NCBI RefSeq assembly: GCF_047030795.1 | Contig: NZ_JBKYIC010000004.1 | DNA: 64,000 bases | From: Frisingicoccus sp902471845 | GTDB taxonomy: Bacteria; Bacillota; Clostridia; Lachnospirales; Lachnospiraceae | Reading direction: 5' to 3' (one strand) | Part shown: positions 1-8,185 of the stretch, piece after piece | Numbering within the stretch: position 1 is the first letter of the stretch | Layout: each line of letters opens with the position of its first letter | Notes under the pieces: model-generated | What the model saw: only the letters and a program-made list of their open reading frames with translations | Databases searched by the model: none | What the model was told of the DNA's origin: nothing | Made by a program: the position numbers and the translations under genes

Positions 1-366
1 AATATTCGCCCGCCGCAGAAGCGCATCGATATGCAAAATCAATTCATTTAAGTTTATTGGTTTCACCATATAATCGTCAATTCCCAGATGATATCCTGTT
101 TCTTTCGCGGCAAAATCGTCCCTGGCCGTAATAAAAAGAATAGGAATATTTTTGTCCTGTTCACGGATTGCCTCCGCAAAAGCAAAGCCGTCCATTCCCG
201 GCATCATTATGTCGGAAATCACCATATCATAATGATTTGTATACAACAATTCAAATGCCTCGCCAGCCGAAAAGCAGCCTGTCGCATGATAACGATTAGA
301 ATTCAAGTGTTTGCAAACAATCACATTTAGATCCTTATCATCTTCCACAAGTAAAATATTTACCAT
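1..366 (-). CDS. OmpR-type response regulator, receiver domain (partial, cut by window edge)
   Basis: The minus strand reads from an ATG at 366 off the window edge and gives about 122 residues of a CheY-like receiver domain: MVNILLVEDDKDLN at the start, the phospho-acceptor region MVISDIMMPGMDGF, a conserved FITA segment and a KPI(N) motif near the cut. The arrangement is that of OmpR/PhoB winged-helix regulators, but the output domain lies outside the window, so the subfamily is an inference. The start is supported by an AGAGAGGA ribosome binding site a few bases upstream and a good promoter at 444-472. A sensor kinase partner is probably beyond the edge. Confidence 0.88.
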   Translation of the reverse strand, partial: MVNILLVEDDKDLNVIVCKHLNSNRYHATGCFSAGEAFELLYTNHYDMVISDIMMPGMDGFAFAEAIREQDKNIPILFITARDDFAAKETGYHLGIDDYMVKPINLNELILHIDALLRRANI

Positions 367-443
367 AACTTTCCTCTCTGCTAAAATTTCTTTAATGCGG
401 TATTAATATCCTTTTCCCTTGTTTTTCGCCGCATTTAATATTA

Positions 444-472
444 ATTATACAAATGTGGGAAGCAAAAAGCAA
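444..472 (-). promoter_or_regulatory. Sigma-A type promoter of the response regulator
   Basis: On the minus strand TTGCTT (472-467) is followed after exactly 17 bases by a perfect TATAAT (449-444), about 80 bases before the ATG at 366. It points away from the epimerase pseudogene and would drive the response regulator. Confidence 0.6.
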
Positions 473-485
473 TTGCTGCCATTTG

Positions 486-1477
486 CTAAACCACCCCGTT
501 TTTCAATATCCAATTCGTCATATCACAGATTGTCTCTTCTATATTACGCGGACAAAATCCCAATTCCTTTTGCGCCTTGGAATTAGAAAAACAACTGTTA
601 CTTGTAAGAGTATGGAGGGAATAATTAGTATAAAGGGGACGTTTCCCTTGCTTTTTCATATATGCTTCAATAAATGGCGCGGCTAATTTGGCAGCACATA
701 CCGGAAGTGCCGGTATTGGCTTTTTATGACAATAGTGTCCCACCGAAGAAAGCAGAGCATGAATAGAAAGATAATGGCCACTTAGTATATAACTTTGTCC
801 AACCACGCCATTTTCCGCAGCAAGCAAGCATCCTGCCGCTACATCACGCACATCAACAAAATTATATCCACCTTTTACACAGACAGGAAGTTTACCCGCA
901 ATGTATTCTGCAACAAGCTGAATCAGATGATTGCGGCCTTTATCGTAGGGTCCTAAAATTCCCGAAGGCTGAACAATTATAGCCGGGAACCCCTTTGCGG
1001 ATGCATCCATGATTAATTGGGAGGCCTCCGCTTTCGTTTTTGCATAGCCGCCTATTACAGATTCCGGTGAAAAAGAGTCCACTTCACAAATCATATTATG
1101 CAAGGGTTTTTCAGGCATGGCGTGGACAGAACTGACATAAACAAAACGTTTTACTCCGTTTTCCCTGCTAATTTGTACCATATTCTTTGTGCCATTCACA
1201 TTAACAGCATACATATCTGGAGAAACATCTCGCGCGATACTGATAATTCCTGCTGTATGAATAACAACTGTTTCTTTACTTTCCGCCCCATCTAACAATG
1301 GCTGCAATGATTCCGTTCTGCACACATCCCCGTATATGTAGTGTATCCCCGGATGATTAATTATTGGATTTTCGTCTGGCATAAGCAGTGCATAGATTTC
1401 AACATTCTGTTCTTTCAAAATACGCAGAATTTCCCTAAATGTCCGCCACCGCCCGTAATGATATACCGTTTTGCCAT
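486..1477 (-). pseudogene. NAD-dependent epimerase/dehydratase (extended SDR), frameshifted near the N-terminus
   Basis: Most of the gene reads as an extended short-chain dehydrogenase: DVCRTESLQPLL, VNVNGTKNMV, the catalytic region YVSSVHAM...GYAKTKAEA (YxxxK type) and QPSGILGP. The Rossmann nucleotide-binding start is missing from that frame but is present in another: from an ATG at 1477 the sequence reads MAKRYIITGGGGHLG, a canonical TGxxGxLG motif, then runs into a stop. The two frames would join if one base were added around 1431-1433 (or four, given typical spacing in the family). The 992-base span plus one base is a whole number of codons. Either a genuine inactivated gene or a sequence error. 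The natural substrate cannot be told from the sequence. Confidence 0.75.
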
Positions 1478-1706
1478 AATGTATCACCGTTTTCTTGTAT
1501 TCTAAACATTTTCGATTACATTCAAGCATGGTTAAATCCATAAAACATACTCATATTGTTATAGTATAACTGATTTTTATTTATTTAATATTAGCCGATT
1601 GTTACTCGATTGTTAAAATGCGTTTCAAAATTTTCGGCACTATCATTAAAAATATTTCCTCAAACAAGTATCATTCTTTTTCAAATTATCTTTATCATTC
1701 TCTTTA

Positions 1707-1910
1707 TTACTTTTCGACACAATACTTTGATGCTTCTAACGCGGATGCAACAATTTGAATATCTGGTTCCGCCTTTCTATCCTTTGGTATCTCATTTATC
1801 GTTGCTTGAAGTTCCTTATTATATTTTTCTAATTCAGCCACATAACGTAATTTACGTTTCTCTGCCAAATGACTAATCCCGTCAAAAACTAAAAACCAAA
1901 TGTCTGACAC
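1707..1910 (-). pseudogene. DUF4393-like protein fragment
   Basis: A 67-codon stretch, opening with GTG and ending in TAA, reads DIWFLVFDGISHLAEKRKL then a charged helical part and IVASALEASKYCVEK. From memory this resembles the middle of DUF4393 proteins, where the ALEASKY segment is followed by a further domain that is absent here. No ribosome binding site precedes the GTG and the frame stays open further upstream, so it looks like a fragment cut at both ends. The family assignment is tentative. It sits next to other broken genes in a mobile-looking stretch. Confidence 0.35.
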
Positions 1911-2049
1911 TGTGCTACCAATAGCTTTTATTGGCTGCTCTGTTAAAAATCTTACCCCTGGGGTAAATCAGGTAATGGCTAATTAGATGTAAATAAAAGC
2001 GGAAAGGAAAAGCACAATCCAGACGGAACCGGCGAGCCGTCAAGGAATA

Positions 2050-2078
2050 TTGTGGATTCGCAAGAATTTTGATATAAT
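2050..2078 (+). promoter_or_regulatory. Promoter of the XRE/NTF2/metallo-hydrolase cluster
   Basis: TTGTGG at 2050-2055, a 17-base spacer and a perfect TATAAT at 2073-2078 lie 43 bases before the ATG of the XRE-type gene. Base composition and spacing fit a sigma-A promoter. Confidence 0.6.
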
Positions 2079-2121
2079 GTGAAGCAGGAACCCCGGAACA
2101 GGGAGAAAGGCAGGGCGATAA

Positions 2122-2346
2122 ATGCGCATAAGCTATCAGCCGCTTTGGAATACATTGAAAGAGCGAAAAATGAGAAAAGAGGACTTGCGGCTTGCTGCCG
2201 GTCTTACCACAAACCAGATTGCCAACATGGGAAAGGGCTTGCATATCAGCATGGAAACTCTGCTTCGTATCTGCGGGGCGCTGGATTGTGATATTTCAGA
2301 CGTGATTAAATTGGTGCGGGAAGAAAAATCTGAAACATCAAATTGA
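2122..2346 (+). CDS. Small XRE-family helix-turn-helix regulator
   Basis: This 74-residue protein is almost entirely a Cro/C1-type DNA-binding domain: LWNTLKERKMRKEDLRLAAG followed by the recognition-helix region TTNQIANMGKG, then ISMETLLRICGALDCDISDVIKL, the usual ending of this short family. An AGGG about seven bases upstream may serve as ribosome binding site. It is the first gene of a three-gene cluster, 18 bases before the NTF2-like gene, and probably regulates the cluster or the element that carried it. Small XRE genes of this type are common on conjugative elements of gut Firmicutes. Confidence 0.85.
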   Translation: MRISYQPLWNTLKERKMRKEDLRLAAGLTTNQIANMGKGLHISMETLLRICGALDCDISDVIKLVREEKSETSN

Positions 2347-2364
2347 TGAGAAAGGTGCTGCGAA

Positions 2365-2784
2365 ATGGACAATAGAGAAAAAATCATCAGACTTTGGTTT
2401 GATATGTGGCTTACAAAAAAAGATTTGGGTATCTCTGATATATTTTCGGAAAATGCCGTTTACATTGAAAGTTGGGGACCAGAGTACCATGATTCCAAGA
2501 AAATAAAACTCTGGTTTGAGGAATGGAATACCCGTGGAACCGTCTTACAATGGGACATTAAACAATTTTTCCATAAAGGCAACCAGACCGTCGTTGAATG
2601 GTACTTTAAGAACAAAATGGACAGCGGTAATGTAGAAGCGTTTGAAGGAATGTCATTGATTGAATGGACACCAGACAGCAAAATTTCCCTATTAAAAGAG
2701 TTTGGCTGCAATGAGAATCGGTATGACCCTTATAAAAATGGTACTATACCACATTTCAGAGATGAAAACGCAAAGTGGTTTTAA
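2365..2784 (+). CDS. NTF2/SnoaL-like family protein
   Basis: The 139-residue product has the pattern of a nuclear transport factor 2-like fold: MDNREKIIRLWFDMWL, then DIFSENAVYIESWGPEYHD, KIKLWFEEWNTRG and a strand-rich second half with VEWYFKNKMD and FEGMSLIEW. Proteins of this fold bind small hydrophobic molecules or act as simple enzymes. Nothing here fixes a substrate. AAAGGTG seven bases before the ATG is a good ribosome binding site. It lies between a small XRE regulator and a metallo-hydrolase on the same strand, with short gaps, so the three are probably one transcript. Confidence 0.75.
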   Translation: MDNREKIIRLWFDMWLTKKDLGISDIFSENAVYIESWGPEYHDSKKIKLWFEEWNTRGTVLQWDIKQFFHKGNQTVVEWYFKNKMDSGNVEAFEGMSLIEWTPDSKISLLKEFGCNENRYDPYKNGTIPHFRDENAKWF

Positions 2785-2819
2785 TAGGAGATTTTAGTTT
2801 TTGGAGGTAATCTTGCAGA

Positions 2820-3584
2820 ATGGAGAATTGGTTTACCGTAGAACAAATAGACTCAGATACATTTGCTATCAGCGAATACAAGCACTGGGAAAAAACACAT
2901 TGTTATCTATTATGCGGAGAAAAATGTGCTGTTCTTATCGACACAGGCTTAGGCGTTTCCAACATCAAAAAAATTGTAGACAGCCTGACAGACCTGCCCG
3001 TTATGGTCGTTACTACTCATGTTCATTGGGATCACATTGGCGGGCATAAGTATTTTGATAATATTGCCGTCCATGAAGCAGAAAAGGACTGGTTATCAGT
3101 CAGCTTCCCGATACCGCTGCAAGTCGTTAAGAAAAATCTGACAAGGCTTCCTTGTGATTTTCCAACAGGTTTTGATATTAACGCTTATCAGATTTTTCAA
3201 GGTATGCCGCAAAAAATCCTGCATGATGGCGATTCTCTGAATTTGGGCAGGCGGGAAATTCAGGTCATTCACACGCCGGGACATTCGCCCGGACATTGCT
3301 GCTTTTACGAGCCGGTACGAAACTATCTGTATTCCGGGGATTTAATATACAAGGGAAGCCTTGACGCATTTTATCCGACTACCGACCCGCAGCTATTCTA
3401 TCAATCCATAAAGCGGATACGGAAATACAGGATAAATAAGATTTTGCCCGGACATCATCAGTTGGACATTCCTGTTTCTTTGGTCGATGATATTGAAGCT
3501 GGATTTGAACAATTAGAAAGAGCCGGAAAACTCAAACAGGGAAATGGACTGTTCGAGTTTGCAGATTTTCAAATTCATATATAA
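2820..3584 (+). CDS. MBL-fold metallo-hydrolase
   Basis: This 254-residue protein carries the metallo-beta-lactamase metal motif HVHWDHIGG (HxHxDH, near residue 65-73), a second metal histidine in HTPGHSPGHCCF, a metal-bridging aspartate in YSGDLIYKG and a final histidine in PGHHQLD. Such proteins are usually di-zinc or di-iron hydrolases acting on small thio- or phosphoesters. The substrate is unknown. GGAGG lies 12 bases before the ATG, a little far. It ends the XRE/NTF2 cluster and is followed at once by a strong hairpin terminator. Confidence 0.88.
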   Translation: MENWFTVEQIDSDTFAISEYKHWEKTHCYLLCGEKCAVLIDTGLGVSNIKKIVDSLTDLPVMVVTTHVHWDHIGGHKYFDNIAVHEAEKDWLSVSFPIPLQVVKKNLTRLPCDFPTGFDINAYQIFQGMPQKILHDGDSLNLGRREIQVIHTPGHSPGHCCFYEPVRNYLYSGDLIYKGSLDAFYPTTDPQLFYQSIKRIRKYRINKILPGHHQLDIPVSLVDDIEAGFEQLERAGKLKQGNGLFEFADFQIHI

Positions 3585-3591
3585 TTCAAAG

Positions 3592-3636
3592 CTGCCGTTG
3601 CAGGAACCACAATTCCAACAACGGCAGTTCTTATTT
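3592..3636 (+). terminator. Rho-independent terminator after the metallo-hydrolase
   Basis: CTGCCGTTG (3592-3600) is the exact reverse complement of CAACGGCAG (3619-3627), with an 18-base loop, followed by a T-rich run. It closes the three-gene cluster just before the recombinase fragment begins. Confidence 0.65.
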
Positions 3637-3649
3637 TCTCCTGCGCCTG

Positions 3650-4276
3650 AAATTCAAAGGAGCCGCCAGCGCCCCGGAGCGTCCGGGGAAATCAGCCTGT
3701 TTGCGGGGCTTATCAAATGCGGCGAGTGCGGCAAGGCGCTGACCGTCCGCATGACGAATGACAAGCACCCCCGCCGCATTTACTCCTGCAAGACCTACAA
3801 CGCCTACGGCAAGCAGCATTGCACCCAACATCGGATTGAGTACGACACCCTTTACAGCCTTGTGCTGAACAAAATCCGGGAATGTGCGAAAGCAGCTCTG
3901 ACGGACGGGGAAGCAATCGCCGGGCGGCTCTCCGACACCTGCAACGCCGAGCAGAGAAGCCAGCGGGAAGCGTTAGAGCGCACCCTCTCCAAAGACGGGG
4001 AAAGGACGGAGGTACTGGAAAAAATGGTGCTGCGGCTCTATGAGGACATGGTTGCCGGGCGAATCAGTGAAGCGAATTTCTCACTCATGCTGGAAAAGAC
4101 CCAGAAAGAGCAGGCGACTCTTGCGGAGAAAATGGCGGAAACAAAAAGGACGCTGGACAATGAACGGCAGATAGCCGTTGACGCAAGACAGTGGGTGGAA
4201 GCCATTCAGGAATACGCCGACATCACGGAGCTGGACGCAGCCACCTTAAACCGCCTGATTAAAGAAATACGTGCCG
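3650..4276 (+). pseudogene. Large serine recombinase, C-terminal fragment (zinc ribbon, DUF4368-like)
   Basis: The frame reads EISLFAGLIKCGECGKALTV with a CxxC zinc-ribbon half, a second half around YSCKTYNAYGKQHC, then a long coiled-coil and LYEDMVAGRISEANFSLML, ending at DAATLNRLIKEI. This is the C-terminal part of the large serine recombinases that move Tn4451/TnpX-like and related conjugative elements. The N-terminal catalytic resolvase domain is absent and after LIKEI the usual ending is replaced by unrelated sequence, so both ends are broken. The region is visibly more GC-rich than its AT-rich neighbours. It marks the remains of a mobile element. The exact breakpoints are estimates. Confidence 0.8.
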
Positions 4277-4395
4277 CCGCCCGCCAGAAAGCTGTATTGT
4301 TCCTACTAATTGGGGATAACACAGTTTCCGCATTGCCATTTTTCGAAAACAGAAACACACATCCATTTTTGCCCCAATCGACAGAAACCTTTGGT

Positions 4396-4931
4396 TTACC
4401 GGGCTATTTTCGTCAGCATACGGAGCATTTCTTCAATGTTAGTTTGGATATTCTGTAATTCAACGCTAAAGTACTCAACATTTCCCTTTACAAGCAAATC
4501 ATATTTTTCGTGGAAACAACCTAACATTTGCACAGTTACATCTATAGGATATGGAGGTTTCAATTTTCCAAGCAATGAACTGTCCTCTAACTCTATAGCA
4601 TTCCTGACATCGATAATCATCTGTTTCGAAATTTGCAGAGCAGTAGGAATGATTTTCCCAAAATCATTTGTACATAGTATAACCAAGTAATCAAAAGGAG
4701 CATCCGCAAATGAGATACAACCAATAAGCCATTCTCCTAAGCCGCTTTCTAATGTCATATCAAGAAATTCCTTGCGAAGTTGATCTACTTCTCCAGCAAA
4801 ACTTCCAAGCGGTTTCGCTCCAAGAAGCTTATGGATACAGGCGCTGTACTTGTCAGCAAGCAGATACGTTTTCTTACATCAAACCAATATTCTAACCATT
4901 CTGCCACTGTATCGAATTCGTAATTGCTCAT
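4396..4931 (-). pseudogene. Unrecognised protein gene with one frameshift
   Basis: Two overlapping minus-strand frames form one gene. From an ATG at 4931 the sequence reads MSNYEFDTVAEWLEYWFDVR. The frame then fails, but the next frame continues as KKTYLLADKYSACIHKLLG and on to LTKIAR, stop at 4396. They join at a run of four A (4869-4872 on the complement) if one base is restored, giving about 178 residues. I do not recognise the family. It is a mostly helical, soluble-looking protein. No strong ribosome binding site is visible. It follows the recombinase fragment and is likely cargo of the same decayed element. Confidence 0.55.
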
Positions 4932-5190
4932 AATGGTTTTATTCCATAGGGATACCAAATTCTGATGAAACATTATTACTATTTTAGAAAGCTTTTTTAT
5001 TTTTTCTTTGTATCTTTTTTCTTTCTCATATTACCTGTCCTATTTCGTATAAATTACTTAAACAACTCAATATTAGCAACAATAATTCTATCTTAATATA
5101 TTGTGTGACTCTGCTGCCGCTTTTATAATAAATCACAATGCCATTATATTCGCTCCTGTCTCCTTTACCTGTAGTCTAAACAACAATTTA

Positions 5191-6216
5191 TTACCCTACC
5201 TCTTTTTCTATCATTATTTTAACTGCTCTATCAAAATCGGATTCAAGTGGTTGAGTTCTATTAAAAATTTCATACTCACCATAAGCCTTTTCAAGTGCTT
5301 GCTTATGTGATATTTTTCCATTGTCTCTGAGAATCTTGTATTGTCTGAATTCCAGAAATGCATTAACGCTTTTCTCAAATTCATCCATAGTAAAAACATT
5401 CTCTCGCTCAATCAAATCTTCAATATAATCAAAGTATCCTGTAACAGCACGCTCTAACTGACGAATCTGTTTTTCGCTAAGATAATTCTTTGCAATCGCA
5501 ACATCTGATTTTAATACTCTCCCATCCGGAGCATTCTTCCATGTTGTCAACCCCATATGTTCTTTCTCATGGTCAGCAGATTCATACACAATTTCTGCTG
5601 CAGTATGATTTGTAATCGCATAATGAAATTTGTTCTGAATTGTGGCATAAAAATGATAAGCTGTCTCTGAATCTTTCACATAATCAATACTACATTCCGC
5701 AAATATATCTGTTATCTGCTGCCAGATTCTTCGCTCACTCGCTCGGATGGAGCGAACCCTTTCCAGAAGCTCTCTAAAGTAATCTTTTCCAAAAGCAGTC
5801 TGTCCCTGTTTCAATTTCTCATCATCCAGAACAAAACCTTTTTGCATATATTCTTTCAGAATTTTTGTCGCCCATATTCTGAATTGAGTGGCCTTTTTGG
5901 AATTTACCCTATATCCAACCGATATAATTACATCAAGGTTATAATAGTTAGTCTCAGATGTCTGTGTTTTTCCTTTGATTGCACCATGCTGAGTGGTTGT
6001 TGCAATTTTTGCAACAACCACTTTCTCGTCCAATTCACCAGTACTAAAAATATTTTTCAAATGTCTGCTAATTCCAGACTTATCTACACCAAAAAGCTCA
6101 GACATTGCTTTTTGAGTAACCCACAAGCTTTCATCTTTAATATATGCATTTACTGATACATCTCCATCCTCTGAGTTGTACAATACCATTTCCATTTGTT
6201 TTGAAAAATCATTCAA
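5191..6216 (-). CDS. RhuM family protein
   Basis: The product of about 341 residues matches the RhuM family: an N-terminal DNA-binding-like part (LWVTQKAMSELFGVDKSGISRHLKNIF), the very typical YYNLDVIISVGYRVNSKKATQFRIWATKILKEY spread over residues ~90-125, and a Fic-like C-terminal region. RhuM proteins are widespread on islands. Their biochemical role is not settled. I place the start at a TTG (6216), because GGGGGAG lies six bases before it. An upstream in-frame ATG at 6237 has no such site. That ribosome binding site and start lie inside the decayed 3' end of an rlmD-like gene. Confidence 0.85.
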   Translation of the reverse strand: MNDFSKQMEMVLYNSEDGDVSVNAYIKDESLWVTQKAMSELFGVDKSGISRHLKNIFSTGELDEKVVVAKIATTTQHGAIKGKTQTSETNYYNLDVIISVGYRVNSKKATQFRIWATKILKEYMQKGFVLDDEKLKQGQTAFGKDYFRELLERVRSIRASERRIWQQITDIFAECSIDYVKDSETAYHFYATIQNKFHYAITNHTAAEIVYESADHEKEHMGLTTWKNAPDGRVLKSDVAIAKNYLSEKQIRQLERAVTGYFDYIEDLIERENVFTMDEFEKSVNAFLEFRQYKILRDNGKISHKQALEKAYGEYEIFNRTQPLESDFDRAVKIMIEKEVG

Positions 6217-6345
6217 TCTTTGCTCCCCCTTCTGCATCCTTGATTCAGTAATAATCTTTCATATCCAAACTAAATTTCACATAAAAATCCGGCTTTAATT
6301 TTCAGTTGCTCTTCTGCAACAACGTCACACATTCGACTGTCTTTT
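6209..6345 (-). pseudogene. Remnant of the 3' end of an rlmD/RumA-type methyltransferase gene
   Basis: Read on the minus strand this stretch translates as TVECVTLLQKSN, stop, KLKPDFYVKFSLDMKDYY, stop, IKDAEGGAKIE, stop. This lines up residue by residue with the end of the intact RlmD at 13044, and two arginine codons have become TGA. At the DNA level I count 65 matches in 79 columns between 6240-6318 and 13075-13153, with no gaps. TVECVTLL is the usual end of this methyltransferase family, so it may come from a related gene rather than this exact copy. It lies in the same orientation as intact rlmD and marks the far edge of the defence island. Confidence 0.75.
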
Positions 6346-6856
6346 CTTTGAGCAACCGAATTTATAATTTTCCTCATCCATATGTTGTAAATTTAACAGC
6401 TACATACAATGTAGCATTAAAAAATTAATCTACTATAAGTATTTCCTCCAACTAGTTCCAATCAAAACATCTACCGATTTTTAACAAGGCACTCGGTCAT
6501 TGATCACTTAAAATAGAAAAAGGAATCTCTAAAAATTCTTCTTCTGTAAAATCCTGGCATGACAACTGAACCAATCTGTCCATTTACTTTATATACACGG
6601 AAGTAGACAGACGTCTAATCTATACAGCAAATACTATCAAAGCATTTACCATCGCTGTAGAAAGTAACAAAATCCCGAATCATATTTCCTTCCGATTACA
6701 GTCCATTTCCAACTGAAAACATTCTTTGAGGAGCGTTTATCCTGTTTATAAACTGAAGGCACGGCTGTCGCAGGCAGTTCTGTTTGACATGCCCAAAACC
6801 AACGTTATAATACAATCAAAGGCTAGAACACGAAAAACTCTGCTCTAATGCAACTA
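6346..6856. other. AT-rich gene-free stretch between rhuM and the defence operon
   Basis: No frame here is convincing. There is a short minus-strand open frame (6507-6593, 28 codons) without a ribosome binding site, and otherwise only scattered stop codons. I read it as decayed sequence at the edge of the island. Confidence 0.5.
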
Positions 6857-8185
6857 TTATTTATTTATCATCCAATACCCTTTCCTTGCAGAACCTATAC
6901 GCGTAATACGTTCTTCTTCTCGCAAATTTCTAATAACTCTGCTAATTTTTCTTGTGCTAAATCCAGTTTTTTCACTTAGCCCTTTTGCGGTAATATCTGG
7001 CTCTTTTTCCAATAATCGCAAAATTTTGTTTTCATCGCCATTATTATCGCCATTTTTATCGCCACTGGCGATATTCTCATTTTCATTTGGCGAGAAAAAT
7101 GGAAAACTAACTTTAATAAAGTGTTCTGAGATTTCAAAAATATCTTTATTATAATATCGTAAAATGCGGCTCATTCCTGATCCCAGTTGCTCAACCAAAC
7201 CCACATCTTTAAACACCCTCATTAATTCCCTATTTCTGGGCATACTGCTGCAACTAAAAAAATCCGTTTTACTTTGTCCTGGAATCAATCCACCAAAAGA
7301 AGTAAACTCCATTCTGTCACTAAAGATTTCAAAAACAGGTGGAATTTCTCTCGAAAATTCATTGTGTACAACCGCATTAATTAACGCCTCCCTCAGCGGA
7401 ATAGCCTCCACCAAATTTTTCTCAATCCTGTCCGAACTGGTTACATATGCTTTTGTAATATTTTCAATTTTCATTTTTTCCAAAACCTGATAGGTTGCTT
7501 TAATCAATGAGCAGTATCCATACTCTTCATTCTCAATCAAATCTACTTTATCAGTTCCAGCGTATTTTGCAACTTTTATGGAAACCCCATTTTCATCTGC
7601 CAATAAATAGGCAATATAATTATACTTTCCTTCTGATGTAAAAAATTCAAGGCTATTCGCAAATTTCTTATTTAGCTCTAAACCTCGCTCCTGATAATAT
7701 ATTTTTAATTGAGCAAATGTAAGATCCTGTCTTGGAGATGGAATATTGCGTAATGTAGTATGAATCCGTTTTGCGTAATATTCATCTATCAGCGCAGTAG
7801 ACATTGGCTGTGTTGATGTCCCCAGTCTCATGTAACACCCATTCGGTGACATCCCTTTACTCTTAATATAATAAGGCTTTTCCAAACCGCTGGAGATAAT
7901 TATTTTTATAACCGGAATATTTTCTATTTCTTCTGTAACAATATCAAATAATCCAAGTGTTGATGGCAAAATATTATTCTTAATTCTATCAGCAATTTTT
8001 AATTGCATAGAATCAATGTCCAGATTTTCAACAGGATGTCCATCGTCATCAATGCCTATGTAAAGCATTCCACCCTCACGATTATTTAAAAAGGCCACTA
8101 TCTCTTTTTCCAATTTGTCATTTAATGTAACTTTGAATTCTACACGATTACTTTCCTGCAACACACGTTTCACCTCGACCTTCAT
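6857..8185 (-). CDS. AlbA_2 (Schlafen-like) ATP-binding protein with C-terminal winged helix
   Basis: The 442-residue protein begins with an AlbA_2/Schlafen-type domain: SNRVEFKVTLNDKLEKEIVAF and GGMLYIGIDDDG. A GHKL-like ATPase element follows, PLREALINAVVHNEFS near residue 270, then FGGLIPGQSKTDFF and the GLVEQLGSGMSRI segment typical of these proteins. Residues ~385-442 form a winged helix (ITAKGLSEKTGFSTRKISRVI). A low-complexity Asn/Gly/Asp linker precedes it. The ATG follows the stop of the SMC-like ATPase gene with no gap, so it belongs to the same operon. Such proteins are usually listed as putative transcriptional regulators, and in defence loci they may be effectors or controllers. 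Confidence 0.8.
   Translation of the reverse strand: MKVEVKRVLQESNRVEFKVTLNDKLEKEIVAFLNNREGGMLYIGIDDDGHPVENLDIDSMQLKIADRIKNNILPSTLGLFDIVTEEIENIPVIKIIISSGLEKPYYIKSKGMSPNGCYMRLGTSTQPMSTALIDEYYAKRIHTTLRNIPSPRQDLTFAQLKIYYQERGLELNKKFANSLEFFTSEGKYNYIAYLLADENGVSIKVAKYAGTDKVDLIENEEYGYCSLIKATYQVLEKMKIENITKAYVTSSDRIEKNLVEAIPLREALINAVVHNEFSREIPPVFEIFSDRMEFTSFGGLIPGQSKTDFFSCSSMPRNRELMRVFKDVGLVEQLGSGMSRILRYYNKDIFEISEHFIKVSFPFFSPNENENIASGDKNGDNNGDENKILRLLEKEPDITAKGLSEKTGFSTRKISRVIRNLREEERITRIGSARKGYWMINK

Noticed and set aside
6507..6593. 28-codon minus-strand frame
   Set aside because: No ribosome binding site and no recognisable content.
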